Positions 42,523-52,595 of a DNA stretch of 64,000 bases are shown here, piece by piece. Both the position numbers and the translations under genes were made by a program. The notes below the pieces were generated by a model. The model did not search any database. It was given only the letters and a program-made list of their open reading frames with translations, and was not told where the DNA came from. Origin of the DNA: Takakia lepidozioides (Eukaryota; Streptophyta; Takakiopsida; Takakiales; Takakiaceae); NCBI GenBank assembly GCA_030704615.1, contig CM060732.1, forward strand, positions 10,168,001-10,232,000, given 5' to 3'. How positions within the stretch are numbered: the first letter of the stretch is position 1; every line of letters begins with the position of its first letter.

Positions 42523-43572
42523 TTGTTGGTGTACAAGGGCGAGACGACGCTCCAAAGGAAGATCCGGAAGGCTTGCCGGAAGGATGAGCTGGCAAAGTCC
42601 GTGATGCAGGACTTGAGGATGGGGGTTAAATCGCAATTCCACTTGCAAAATGGACTGCTCCGGTATAAGCAAAAGCGTCTCTACGTGCCGAAGGGAGGGA
42701 TCAGAGATAGCCTCTTGAGAGAATGCCATGATAGCCCACTTGCGGGCCACGGCGGAGCCAAGCGCACTGCGGCACTCTTGAAGAAAGAGTATTTCTGGCC
42801 CAAACTGAGGGAGGAGGCAGAGGAGTATGTCAAGACATGCACCACATGCCAACAAAACCGGAGCGAGTACAAAAAGCAAGCGGGGCTGTTACAACCCTTG
42901 CCGATTCCAGAGGGGTCTTGGGAAAGCGTCTCGATGGATTTCATGACTGCTATGCCGCTGTCAAAAGGATTCGATGCAATCATGGTGGTGGTGGATAGGT
43001 TCAGTAAAATGGGTCATTTCATCCCCACCAAGGAGACGGCAACGGCGCAGGAAACAGGGCGACTTTACTTCGCCCACGTCTTAAAGCATCATGGAGTCCC
43101 AAAGGATATTGTCTCGGACCGCGATCCAAAGTTTACGAGTAAATTTTGGAGGGCACTTTGGAAGAAGATGGGGACGAGGCTGAAGATGAGCACCGCCTTC
43201 CGACCTACGATCGACGGCCAAACAGAAAGAGTGAATTCCGTAGTGAAGCAGATCTTGCGGAATTACGTGTCGGCAGACCAAACAGACTGGGTGGAACACT
43301 TAGACGCGGCAGAGTTCTGTTATAATAACACAGAACACTCCGCAATGGGAGTTTCTCCTTTTGGATTGGTCTATGGAAAAGCACCTCTGGTGCCGACAAG
43401 TTGGGCCGCCCAGGACGTTGAGGAACCGGCAGTAGCGGTGGTACTAGAAGAACGCAAGCGTTTGTTGAAGCTCGCAAAGTACAACATTGCCAAAGCTAGG
43501 AAACGGTATGAAAGGCAGGCGAATCGGAAGCGGAGGGAAGTGAAGTACAAGTTTTTGCAATCAGATTCCTGA
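42523..43572 (+). CDS. gypsy-2 integrase (C-terminus missing)
   Basis: A 349-codon frame. It has the H2C2 zinc-binding region (HDSPLAGHGGAKRTAALL, CTTCQQNRSEYKK) and the core with all three acidic residues in place: SMDFMTAMP, IVSDRDPKFTSKFW and IDGQTERVN. It ends at 43570-43572 soon after KARKRYERQANRKRRE, where a C-terminal chain of about 100 more residues, including a chromodomain in chromoviruses, would be expected. A chromodomain does lie just downstream, but on the opposite strand. Confidence 0.85.
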   Translation: MLVYKGETTLQRKIRKACRKDELAKSVMQDLRMGVKSQFHLQNGLLRYKQKRLYVPKGGIRDSLLRECHDSPLAGHGGAKRTAALLKKEYFWPKLREEAEEYVKTCTTCQQNRSEYKKQAGLLQPLPIPEGSWESVSMDFMTAMPLSKGFDAIMVVVDRFSKMGHFIPTKETATAQETGRLYFAHVLKHHGVPKDIVSDRDPKFTSKFWRALWKKMGTRLKMSTAFRPTIDGQTERVNSVVKQILRNYVSADQTDWVEHLDAAEFCYNNTEHSAMGVSPFGLVYGKAPLVPTSWAAQDVEEPAVAVVLEERKRLLKLAKYNIAKARKRYERQANRKRREVKYKFLQSDS

Positions 43573-43632
43573 GCTAGCTAAGCTGGGCTAAGCATGCATT
43601 TCCTCCCCCACACTCCAAGGTTGATGTCCCCA

Positions 43633-43860
43633 TCAACGCTTCTTCCGCTTTTGAGATCGCCCTTCGAAAACTACAACCGCCTCGGATGCGTTTCCCATTT
43701 CTGAGGCACGCACCCAAGATGCCTCCACATGATGATAGCCCTTCCATTTGACGAGATACTCCGTTTCTCGGTTCTTGAACCTCCTCGACTTAAGTACTGC
43801 CTCCACCTCGTACTCAGGTTCATTTTCATGATCCAACAGCACAGGTGGCGGACGCAACAC
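43633..43860 (-). pseudogene. Antisense chromodomain fragment of a chromovirus integrase
   Basis: The minus-strand frame ends PPPVLLDHENEPEYEVEAVL, then TEYLVKWKGYHHVEASWV and a Lys/Arg-rich tail. This is a chromodomain: the EYEVEAVL strand, YLVKWKGY and the W-x-x-A-x-E-M helix. Chromodomains at the end of gypsy integrases guide insertion to marked histones. After the stop, the minus strand reads 'cttggagtgtgggggaggaa' (about 43601-43620), like the purine tract before a 3' LTR. The integrase body is not upstream of it; the satellite array is. Confidence 0.75.
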
Positions 43861-43869
43861 TTGATGTCA

Positions 43870-46800
43870 AACACACTCGCAATGTTTAAAAGCAATCCTA
43901 AATCATGTCACTAGGGATGATGAGTTCACCCTCTGAACCATTTTTTGGTTGACCTGATACTTGAGAGGAGCCACCAAGTTTGATTGACCTGATACTGAAC
44001 AGGTACCTCAGACAAGGTATGTCCAACACACTCGCAAAGATTGAAAGCAATGAAAAATCATTTCACCAGGGAACGATGAGTTCAATTTTGTTTGACTTGA
44101 TATTGTACAGTTACCTCTGACAAGATATGTCCAACACACTTGCAAAGATTGAAAGCAATAAAAAATCATTTGAACAGCGAATGATGAGTTCAACCTCCGA
44201 ACAAATTTTGATTGACCTTATACTCAATGGGTATCTCTGACAAGATATGTCCACCACACTCGCAAAGATTGAAAGCAATCACAAATTCATTTCACCAGGG
44301 AACGATGAGTTCACCCTTCGAACAAATTTTGGTTGACCTGATACTTGAGAGGAGCCTGTGACAAGGTCTGTCCAACACACTCGCAATGTTTAAAAGCAAT
44401 CAAAAATCATTTCAACAGCGAATGATGGGTTCACCCTTTGAATCAATTTTGATTGACCTGATACTTGACATGTACCTCGGACAAAGTATGTGCAACACAC
44501 TCGCAATGTTTGAAAGTAATCAAAAATCATTTGAACAACGAACGATGGGTTCACCCTTTCAATTGATTGACTTGATACTTGAGAGGAGCCTGTGACAAGG
44601 TATGTCCAACACACTCGCAAAGATTGAAAGCAATCAAAAATCATTTGAACGGCAAACGATGGGTTCACCTTCCGACCCAATTTTGATTGACCTGATATTC
44701 GATATGTCCCTCTGATAAGGTATGTCAAACACACTTGCAATGTTTAAAAGCAATCCAAAATCATGTCACCAGGGAACGATGAGTTCACCCTCTGAACCAT
44801 TTTTGGTTGACCGGATACTTGAGAGGAGCCTGTGACAAGGTATGTCCAACACACTCGCAATGTTTAAAAGCAATCACAAATTCAATTCACCAGGGAACGA
44901 TGAGTTCACCCTTTGAACCATTTTTTATTGATGTGATATTCAACAGGTACCTCTGACAAGGTATGTCCAACACACTCGCAAAGATTGAAAGCAATCAAAA
45001 ATCATTTCACCAGGGAACGATGAATTCACCCTTTGAACCAATTTCGATTGACCTGATACTTGACACGTACTTCTAACAAGGTATGTCCAACACACTCGCA
45101 AAAATTGAAAACAATCAAAAATCATTTGAACAACGAACGATGAGTTCAACCTCTGAACCAATTTTGATTGACCTTATACTCAACGGGTACATCTGACAAG
45201 GTATGTCCAACACACTCGCAAAGATTGAAAGCAATCACAAATTCATTTCACCAGGGAATGATGAGTTCACCCTCTGAACCAATTTTGGTTGACCTGATAC
45301 TTGAGAGGAGCTTGTGACAAGGTCTGTCCAACAAACTCGCAATGCTTAAAAGAAATAAAAAATCATTTGAACAACGAATTATGGGTTCACCCTTTGAATC
45401 ATTTTCGATTGACCTCATACTCAACACGTACCTCTAACAAGGTATATCCAACAAACATGTTTGAAAGCAATAAAAAATCATTTGAACAGCGAACAATGGG
45501 TTCACCCTTTCAATCAATTTTGATTGACTTGATACTTGAGAGGAGTCTGTGACAAGGTATGTCCAACACACTCGCAAAGATTGAAAGCAATAAAAAATCA
45601 TTTGAACAGCGAACGATGGGTTCACCCTTTCAATCAATTTCGATTGACCTGATACTTGACCCGTACCTCTGACAAGGTATGTCGAACACACTCGCAAAGA
45701 TTGAAAGCAATCAAAAATCATTTGTACAGCGAACGATGGGTTTGCCCTTTCAATCAATTTTGATTGACCTCATACTCAACATGTCCCTCTGATAAGGTAT
45801 GTCCAACACACTTGCAATGTTTAAAAGCAATCCAAAATCATGTCACCAGGGAACGATGAGTTCACCTCTGAACCATTTTTGGTTGACCTGATACTTGAGA
45901 GGAGCCTGTGACAAGGTATGTCCAACACAATCGCAATGTTTAAAACAATCAAAAATCATTTGAAGAGCGAATGATAGGTTCACCCTTTGAATCAATTTCG
46001 ATTGACCTGATACTCGACACGTACCTCTGACAAGGTATGTCCAACACACTCGCAAAGATTGAAAGCAATCAAAAATTATTTGAACATCGAACGATGGGTT
46101 CACCCTTTGAATCAATTTCGATTGACTTGATACTCAACACGTACCTCTCACAAAATATGTCCAACACACTCGCAAAGATTGAAAGCAATCAAAAATCATT
46201 TGAACAGTGAACGATGAGTTCAACCTCCGAACCAATTTTGATTGACCTGATACTCAACGGGTACCTCTGACAAGGTATATCCAACACACTCGCAAAGATT
46301 GAAAGCAATCACAAATTCATTTCACCAGGGAACGATGAGGTCACCCTCTGAACCAATTTTGGTTGACCCGATACTTGAGAACAGCCTGTGACAAGGTCTG
46401 TCCAACACACTCACAATGTTTAAAAGCAATAAAAAATCATTTGAAAGAAAATGATGGGTTCACCCTTTGAATCACTTTCAATTGACCTGATACTCGACAC
46501 GTACCTCTAACAAGGTATGTCCAACAAACTTGCAATGTTTGAAAGCAATAAAAAATCATTTAAACAACGAACGATGGGTTCACCCTTTTAATTAATTTTG
46601 ATTGACTTGATACTTGAGAGGAGCCTGTGACAAGGTATGTCCAACACACTTGCAAAGATTGAAAGCAATCCAAAATCATTTGTACAGCGAATGATGGGTT
46701 CCCCCTCCGAACCAATTTTTATTGACCTGATACTCGATATGTCCCTCTGATAAGGTATGTCGAACACACTCGCAATGTTTAAAAGCAATCCAAAATCATA

Positions 46801-47170
46801 TCACCAGGGAACGATGAGTTCACCTTTGATCCATTTTTGGTTGACCTGATACTTGAGAGGAGCCTGTGACAAGGTATGTCCAACACACTCGCAATGTTCA
46901 AAAGCAATAAAAAATCATTTGAAGAGCAAATGATGGGTTCACCCTTTGAATCAATTTCGATTGACCTGATGCTCGACACGTACCTCTGACAAGGTATGTC
47001 CAACACACTCGTAAAGATTGAAAGTAATCAAAAATTATTTGAACAGCAAACGATGGGTTCATCCTTTCAATCAATTTTGATTGACCTGATACTCAACAGA
47101 TCCGTCTGATAAGGTATGTCAAACATACTCGCAATGTTTAAAAGCAATCCAAAATCATTTCACCAGTTTC
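43870..47170. repeat. 120-bp tandem satellite, about 27 copies
   Basis: Successive units begin near 'gacaaggtatgtccaacac' at about 44010, 44119, 44237, 44360, 44480, 44594, 44716 and so on, with spacing of 115-123 bases. Each unit includes 'tcgcaaagattgaaagcaat', 'aatcatttgaacagcgaac', 'atgggttcaccctttgaa' and 'ttgattgacctgatactc'. Several unit variants alternate (for instance with 'gagaggagcctgtgac' or 'caccagggaacgatg'), suggesting a higher-order pattern. Because the unit is 40 codons long, minus-strand frames stay open over several units; I do not regard these as genes. Confidence 0.9.
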
Positions 47171-47582
47171 ACCATGTTTACCCATTCAGCGGTATTTATT
47201 TATTTATTTTTATAATAAAAACCCATGAGGCGACCGCTGCGGCGGTCGCCGATTGGGGGCTCCGGACCGCGAGACTGGTGGTCCCCACCTTTTTTTTTTA
47301 ATGTTTCCACTTGGTTTTTTACCCATTCGGCGACCGCTTCAGCGGTCGGCGATTGGGGGCTCGGGACCGCCAGACTGGCGGTCCCAATGTCGCTCCTGGC
47401 CAGGGAGGGGGGTGGGGGGCTTGCCAAGCGACCGCTCTAGTGGCGGTCGCCACCATCGCCACGTCACCCATCACACCATATATTTTGTAAGTATGATCAT
47501 GGTGGTGGTAGTCACAAATGATCCCTACAGAGTATTGTTTTGGTTCTGTGCAGGGCGATTTGCAGGCCAATATTGAAGGGGT
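47171..47582. repeat. Two tandem hairpin units of about 105 bp, no gene
   Basis: Units at about 47219-47320 and 47321-47440 share 'cggcgaccgct', 'agcggtcg', 'cgattgggggctc' and 'ggaccg'. Each forms a GCGACCGCT/AGCGGTCGC stem. A third, partial stem is at about 47428-47455. This may be the end of a small foldback element. A/T-rich sequence precedes it (47195-47220). Confidence 0.6.
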
Positions 47583-48257
47583 GTGAATACAAGCACACAT
47601 GTCATTCCCCGCAAAATGGCTGAAGGAAGCGAAGATGGGCATCCCGTACCCCAACATATTGGACCTGAGCAGGCAAGCAACAAATCTTATCGCAAAGGTG
47701 TAAGGCAACAATTGAATAGCAAAATTTCACAAAATTGGGATGTTCTGGCTGAAGAGGGTTGGGAGGACTTTCCTTTGAATTGCAAGTGGACATGGTTTTG
47801 ATGCACAAAATACGTGAAAATGCATCATATAAACCGTTTGTGGCCTTTGAAAAGACATGCGGTGCAAACGAGGCAAAATTGTTTGGAATTCGCTTCCTGC
47901 ATGGATGAACGTTTTCGGCATAGGGCACGTGAGGTGAGCCTTAAATTGTGGGGCAAGGAGTTGTACAAAAACCAAATTAACTACACCTTGGCAGCTATGG
48001 TGTATGTAGAGCTTGTTTTGCACATAGTTGTGGACTGGCAAACCGCCACAAAGAGGAAGAAGCCGAAAGTATGGCTTGGTAGTGACATTCTCGACACTTT
48101 TGTGCAACAGCTTCAACCCACGGAGCAAGTGCAGGGTAAGTCTGCATTGTTGGAACATGAGGCTTCAACGCTCAAATCAATGCAACCAAGTCTCATGAAA
48201 GAACTGGCCACACGAGACTGTCGAATTAAAGAATTGGAGGAGCTCGTTGAAAAGTAG
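47583..48257 (+). pseudogene. Module protein A, N-terminal part with coiled coil
   Basis: Two frames in the same phase (47583-47801 and 47814-48257) are separated by one TGA at 47799-47801 (after CKWTWF). The protein is basic near the N-terminus (KSYRKGVRQQLN), then mixed. The C-terminal part is a heptad-like Leu/Glu/Lys helix (LMKELATRDCRIKELEELVEK) that stops at a TAG (48255-48257) and goes on in the same frame for a further 29 codons of similar character (KKQILDLQMKVES). I recognise no family. The next frame (48313 onward) is shifted by one phase and probably belongs to the same gene. Confidence 0.45.
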
Positions 48258-48312
48258 AAGAAACAAATACTAGACTTGCAAATGAAAGTGGAATCAACTT
48301 GCCATTCCGTCA

Positions 48313-49473
48313 ATGTTCATAATTGTACCGCACCAAGTCATCCATAGAACCGCCGACTATAAACAGATGCATACTGAAGGGAGCCAAGGGGTAGGAGAAA
48401 TGGTCATGGCAGATTTCGGAGCCGGGCCGATACCTGGGTATATGGAATACAATGTGCCAAAGGAACAACAAATTGTGAATGAAAGAAGTCGGAAAGGGAA
48501 AGAGGTCATGCTTGAATCTGGAGAATGTTCGAGGACAACCGTTCACACTGATTATTTCGGTGAATTGTATGAGGTGGTTAGGGAGCGGGATACTGCTAGG
48601 GTGGTTGCCTCCCATTTGGCGCACGATATGGACATTCGGAGGTATGTACCAGGGGCTGGGCACTGGGAAAATTGGGTGTGGTTTGGAATTTTTTTGGCAT
48701 CACGAGTAAGAGAAACGGAGTGGGCGTTGTCTCGACTACAAGAGATTGCAGGTATGCCAGGCGGCCTTTATCGGGACAACATTACCGCTAACTTGGAGAG
48801 GTATAACAATTATATTCTCAATAAGGAGAACTTGCAGTTCACTGGGTTCACCCTCTGGGCTGATGTAGAAGAAATGTTTAACCGTTGTTCGCACACAATT
48901 TCTAATACCAACATGAGCATTAACTGGGAACTAGAGATTGAGGGAGAGTGGGATACGAGGCCACAAAAATCAGCCCATGTGAAACTCAATGATCGTACGG
49001 ATATACCACAAAACCCTGTGCCTTCATTCACCACAGATGGATCAGTATGCACGATTTGTGAAAACCCCTTTGGACCAGTGGGAGCACACATGCTTGGGTC
49101 TTGTGGGCATTTCTTCTACAACATATGTCTTGTAACAGTGGCCCTTACTCCGAGTGCATGCCCAGAGTGCCATACGCCAATCCATCGTCAATACTATGAA
49201 TTGTATGGCTTGGAGGAGATCATGCCAATAGGGTACGAATACAACAGACACAACTTGCCAATGGACGAAGAGCCTTTCTCGTTTCTCAATTTGTGGCACT
49301 GGGGTGAAGTCATGTTGTGGAATCCATATACAAGGATGCATGACCTACTTGCGGAGGATACAAGCAGAGAGTTCAACATGGATACATTCTGGGTCACATC
49401 AAATTGGGAAATCACCACTCGTCCATTCATTTGCTTGGGTGTTTTCAAATGCGGTGCCGCATTCGGTTTCTAA
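48313..49473 (+). CDS. Module protein A, C-terminal part with RING-like zinc finger
   Basis: A 386-codon open frame. A central helical part (TARVVASHLAHDMDIRRYV, WVWFGIFLASRVRETEWALS, LYRDNITANLERYNNYIL) precedes a finger at about 49047-49180: CTIC, then after 12 residues CGHFFYNICL, then after about 9 residues CPEC. The spacing is that of a C3HC4 RING, but the fifth ligand position is Tyr (HFFYNIC), so one zinc site looks degenerate. The tail is rich in Trp, Tyr and acidic residues (LWHWGEVMLWNPYTRMHDLL). RING domains usually act in ubiquitin transfer, though RING-like fingers also occur in transposon proteins. The last codons read into a palindrome unit near 49449. Start codon uncertain. 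Confidence 0.5.
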   Translation: MFIIVPHQVIHRTADYKQMHTEGSQGVGEMVMADFGAGPIPGYMEYNVPKEQQIVNERSRKGKEVMLESGECSRTTVHTDYFGELYEVVRERDTARVVASHLAHDMDIRRYVPGAGHWENWVWFGIFLASRVRETEWALSRLQEIAGMPGGLYRDNITANLERYNNYILNKENLQFTGFTLWADVEEMFNRCSHTISNTNMSINWELEIEGEWDTRPQKSAHVKLNDRTDIPQNPVPSFTTDGSVCTICENPFGPVGAHMLGSCGHFFYNICLVTVALTPSACPECHTPIHRQYYELYGLEEIMPIGYEYNRHNLPMDEEPFSFLNLWHWGEVMLWNPYTRMHDLLAEDTSREFNMDTFWVTSNWEITTRPFICLGVFKCGAAFGF

Positions 49474-49494
49474 TCGTTTTCCCCCTGTGTATGC

Positions 49495-49658
49495 AGACGA
49501 AGCAGTTCGATGCATACTGCTTTGTGAAGGAGAACTCCACCTTTGCTTTCCGGAAGGAGGGAGGAAAGGTTGACCCGAACTGCGACCCACTCGATTACGA
49601 CGTTCTGTTCAACAACGTTCCCAAGGAACTTCTCGAACGCGCTTCATCTTTGAAGTAA
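49495..49658 (+). CDS. Candidate exon upstream of the methyltransferase-like exons
   Basis: After 'tgtgtatgcag' (acceptor-like, ending about 49494) a frame encodes KQFDAYCFVKENSTFAF, a basic/acidic stretch and DYDVLFNNVPKELLERASSL to a stop at 49656-49658, where 'gaagtaagg' could instead be a donor. It lies about 80 bases before the motif X/I exon, in a different phase. I recognise no domain; by position it may hold part of the same enzyme. Confidence 0.35.
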
Positions 49659-49680
49659 GGCTTCAAAAGGGAGACGTGAA

Positions 49681-50690
49681 ATACTGGATGCACCTCATAG
49701 CCTCACTTCAACGGAACCCCTGCGGTACTCACGGACTCGGAGCCCTGCCTTCATTCAGACAATTATGGAAACATGCACAGACGTGGAGGGCACAGTGCTC
49801 GACCTCATCTGTGGGACAGGTATGCAGAATCTTGATCTCTGCTGTTCTGCAAATTCTCGTTAGGATGTAGTTCGCAACATCTGAAGCGCCATGTGGTAAT
49901 GTGTGGATGGCATTGTAACAGGTGCCTCAATGTGGGCTGGGCGGTTTTCTGACCGGCACCTCTTTGCCTACGTGGAGGATTCATCCGTGTGGGGATCCCA
50001 TCTGGAGGGGCTGCAATGGAATGTGAAGGCTCCCGACAGAGCGGAAGTCTCCTCGGATTCGTCGGAGTCCGAGGAAGACACAGTGGACATTGATGCGGAG
50101 GAGAACCCGGAATACGAGTGAGTGCAAACATTGTAAGTTTGCAAAGCCTTCTGGGTCATTTATGTCAAACGAATTTCCCGACTGTGGTTCTCATTAGTCT
50201 CGTTGATGATTGTCATGTGCAGGATTGCAGGGTCCGGGTCGAAACATGTAGGGCCTACACTCCTGCCAGGAAGAATGTCCCGTTCTTTGCGAGGGCCGAT
50301 TTCATGACGAGCCCGGTGAGGGACTACTCCCTTCCTAGTTATGCAGCTAAACTCGCAAATACAGCGATTAGAAGAAGTGAGAATCCCAGTAAAGTAGAGC
50401 AGATTTTGGAGAGGGCTAGGGAGGACAGAAGGATAAGGAAAGAGTTGGCAGCAGCTCAGACAGGTAGACGGGTACGAAAGTACATATGTGATTCAGCGGA
50501 TGAGAGCGACGCAGACAGGGAGGAAGACGACCCAACGGAGGTGAGATGGACAGTTCCGCAAGGGGAAGATGGGATTTTCGAAAGCCTGGCCAACGAGCAG
50601 TCCGCTGGAGATGAGAGAGGCACTGAGGGGGTGGAGGAGGAGCAGGTCAGTCTAGAACAGGATGAGGATTTGGATGATTTTCAAGATTAA
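49681..50690 (+). pseudogene. DNA-methyltransferase-like gene, module copy 2 (three exons)
   Basis: Exon 1 (open from about 49681 to 49819) encodes SRTRSPAFIQTIMETCT, then DVEGTVLDLICGTG, matching the 'K-P/S-x-x-h...hhp..G..VLDhhsGoGT' layout of beta-class N6-adenine/N4-cytosine methyltransferases. A 102-base intron (49820-49921, GT...AG) splits the motif. Exon 2 (49922-50117) continues ASMWAGRFSDRHLFAYVEDS, with Glu at the end of the second strand as expected for SAM-binding folds, then a Ser/acidic tail. A second intron (50118-50222) leads to exon 3 (50223-50690), which has a one-base loss near 50262 relative to copy 1. I cannot find the catalytic DPPY/NPPY motif IV upstream. Function as an active enzyme is unproven. 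Confidence 0.6.
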
Positions 50691-50735
50691 TAGAATTTTA
50701 ATGAAGTCTCTGTAAATGTAAATTCTCTTCCAGAG

Positions 50736-50743
50736 TATATAAA
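50736..50743 (+). promoter_or_regulatory. Conserved TATA box before the palindrome array (copy 2)
   Basis: TATATAAA followed by GGAAATTC, in the same position between the methyltransferase-like stop and the first palindrome as in copy 1 (16463). It may drive a transcript through the array. Confidence 0.4.
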
Positions 50744-50826
50744 GGAAATTCTGCCCGACATTCGTGACCCCTCTCCAGTGTGCATTCCAGCCACACAATC
50801 GCCCAAACCACGACGCTCCCAAAATC

Positions 50827-51477
50827 GGAAATGGGGCACCGCATTTCCAAAACAGGGGAGGGACTAAATTTTCCATTTCAATGTTGGCATAGTAAAAAGT
50901 AATCTGAATTGGAAATGCGGTGCCGCATTTCCAAAATTTCCTTTGTCCACACGCCAGTTTTGGCCTCTCCCACTCATTGCATGGATGCCACCACGCTTAC
51001 AGAGGTCGAACAACGAGGTCGAACAAGGAGGTCGACATGGCGGGATTGAAAATGCGGTGCCGCATTTCAGTATTGGGGATGGTCGTTGTTCGAACTGCAG
51101 GCCCATCAGCAAAAAATTGGCACCGCATTCCATTGTTAAAAAAAAGTCGATGACGGACATGGAAATGCGGCGCCGCATTTCCAGAACGGACATCGCAATT
51201 TGTCCATCTGCAGACCCTCTCTCGGAAATGCGGTAACGCATTCCATCGCGCTGGTCGGAAATGTCACACTTTTCGAAGTGTTGTACGGAAATGCGGCACC
51301 GCATTCCCTTGTCCAAAAAGAAGTTTCCTTTGCCAAGCTGGAAATGCGTCGCCGCATTTGCAATGCCAACCTCGTTTTTTGATCAATTTATAGACCCGTG
51401 TTGGTATTTCGTGTACCTGGACGGAAATGATGCACCGCATTTTCTTGTCCCACATGGAAATGCGGTGCCGCATTTCG
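50827..51477. repeat. Array of about ten 22-bp palindromes (copy 2)
   Basis: Units with half-site GGAAATGCGG at about 50827, 50911, 51048, 51160, 51222, 51286, 51340, 51421 and 51456, plus a half unit near 51120. Some have lost symmetry (51222 has centre TAAC). The flanking spacers match those in copy 1 only in part, so the palindromes are better kept than the spacers. The array lies between the convergent methyltransferase-like gene and module protein B. Confidence 0.9.
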
Positions 51478-51658
51478 ATGTCCGACATGGCGTTACTCTA
51501 GTATATTCTTGACACATGACTCACATACCGGTTACTCTGCTATATTCATCCGGACAGACACATTGTAGAAATGAGACATCAAATTGTAAACAGTGGGCCA
51601 ATTCCGACAGTTATTCAACACAATGAAACACAATCATACAGAAGTGAGGTACGATGGG

Positions 51659-51664
51659 TTTATT
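51659..51664 (-). terminator. Poly-A signal of module protein B
   Basis: On the minus strand GATCAATAAA lies about 70 bases after the stop of the ORF at 51734-52435. The same ten bases occur after the divergent paralogue at 53510. Confidence 0.55.
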
Positions 51665-51733
51665 GATCGGACACGATGTCTCACATTTACCAACTGCAGA
51701 CAAAACTAAGCCCTTCTTCCTTCTACATGGGCT

Positions 51734-52435
51734 TCACCAAGTCGACGGAACTTCGATACCCCTCAAAACAAGCTCATCACTGCTGCGGCACCTCGAGGTA
51801 AACTGCAATTCGGTCGTTCTGCTGCCCTTGCTGGAGCCGACGACAATGTCATGTCCATCAATGATACCACCATCATACATTGACAAGGTCACTGTGGGCC
51901 TCATGTGCCCGTGCGATTCGTCTTCGCAACGCAGCCGAATGTCTCCATACACTGGAAGAGCGGAGTGATCTGCACGTATATAGTTTTCCCCGGTGCCGTC
52001 CTCCCTGGTCCACTGGCAGCAGTTCCAGCGCCAAAGCGAGGCCGTGCGTGATCTATCCGGCATCCCTTTCCAGCTTGGTATATCGAGGTCAACAATTTTC
52101 AGGACCCACGGACCGCATTGACCCTCGCCCTCACCTCGCTCAAAGCGGTAATAGCCCTCCAGATACTCCATTGCGCGCAAAGACTCTTGCTTGATTCCAG
52201 CAGCGTCTGTGAAAACAGAGAGCCAGACAATGATGTCTCCTGATTCTGGTTTGAACATAGCATAATCGTGGCCATGATAAGGGCAGTCGGCTAGATTTCG
52301 GCGGCACGGCATCCTTGAAAAAGAGTAGCGGAGTACGCTCAATGACAGCAGCTCCCGGATGGAGGAGGAGCAGCGCGGTGGCTGGAAAAAGTTCAAGATA
52401 ACGCTGCAATTCCTCACAAACACTCCAGGGCACAT
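51734..52435 (-). CDS. Module protein B, unknown family
   Basis: A 233-codon frame starting MCPGVFVRNCSV. Conserved blocks shared with protein C on the other strand are: (F)xRMPCRRNxxDCPYHGHDYAM; SGDIIVWLSVFTDAAG; a YYRFERGEG block; PWVLKIVDLDIPSWKG; WRWNCCQWTREDG; LPVYGDIRL; MYDGGIIDGHDIVV. The alternation of strands with Asp/Gly turns and the absence of membrane segments suggest a soluble beta-rich protein. Cys-Cys and Cys/His pairs could bind metal. I know no family with this pattern. It is intact here and frameshifted in copy 1. It begins about 160 bases from the paralogue that runs the other way, so the two may share a promoter. Confidence 0.6.
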   Translation of the reverse strand: MCPGVFVRNCSVILNFFQPPRCSSSIRELLSLSVLRYSFSRMPCRRNLADCPYHGHDYAMFKPESGDIIVWLSVFTDAAGIKQESLRAMEYLEGYYRFERGEGEGQCGPWVLKIVDLDIPSWKGMPDRSRTASLWRWNCCQWTREDGTGENYIRADHSALPVYGDIRLRCEDESHGHMRPTVTLSMYDGGIIDGHDIVVGSSKGSRTTELQFTSRCRSSDELVLRGIEVPSTW

Positions 52436-52595
52436 TTAAATTTCCCCCCTACAGGATCCTGGACCGATGAAGATTGGCTGCTGCATGAATGTAGCCGTTT
52501 CAGTTTCCTACCCTGCCATGCAAACTATGGGCAGTCACTGCCAGGTGGGCCGATAGCCACTGGACACGACGAAGTCCATCCCCTCTTCGATGTAA

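Noticed and set aside
43870-47170. CRISPR-like array or repetitive membrane protein
   Set aside because: The units are contiguous 120-bp tandem repeats without unique spacers, in a eukaryotic retrotransposon context; the reading frames result from a unit length divisible by three.
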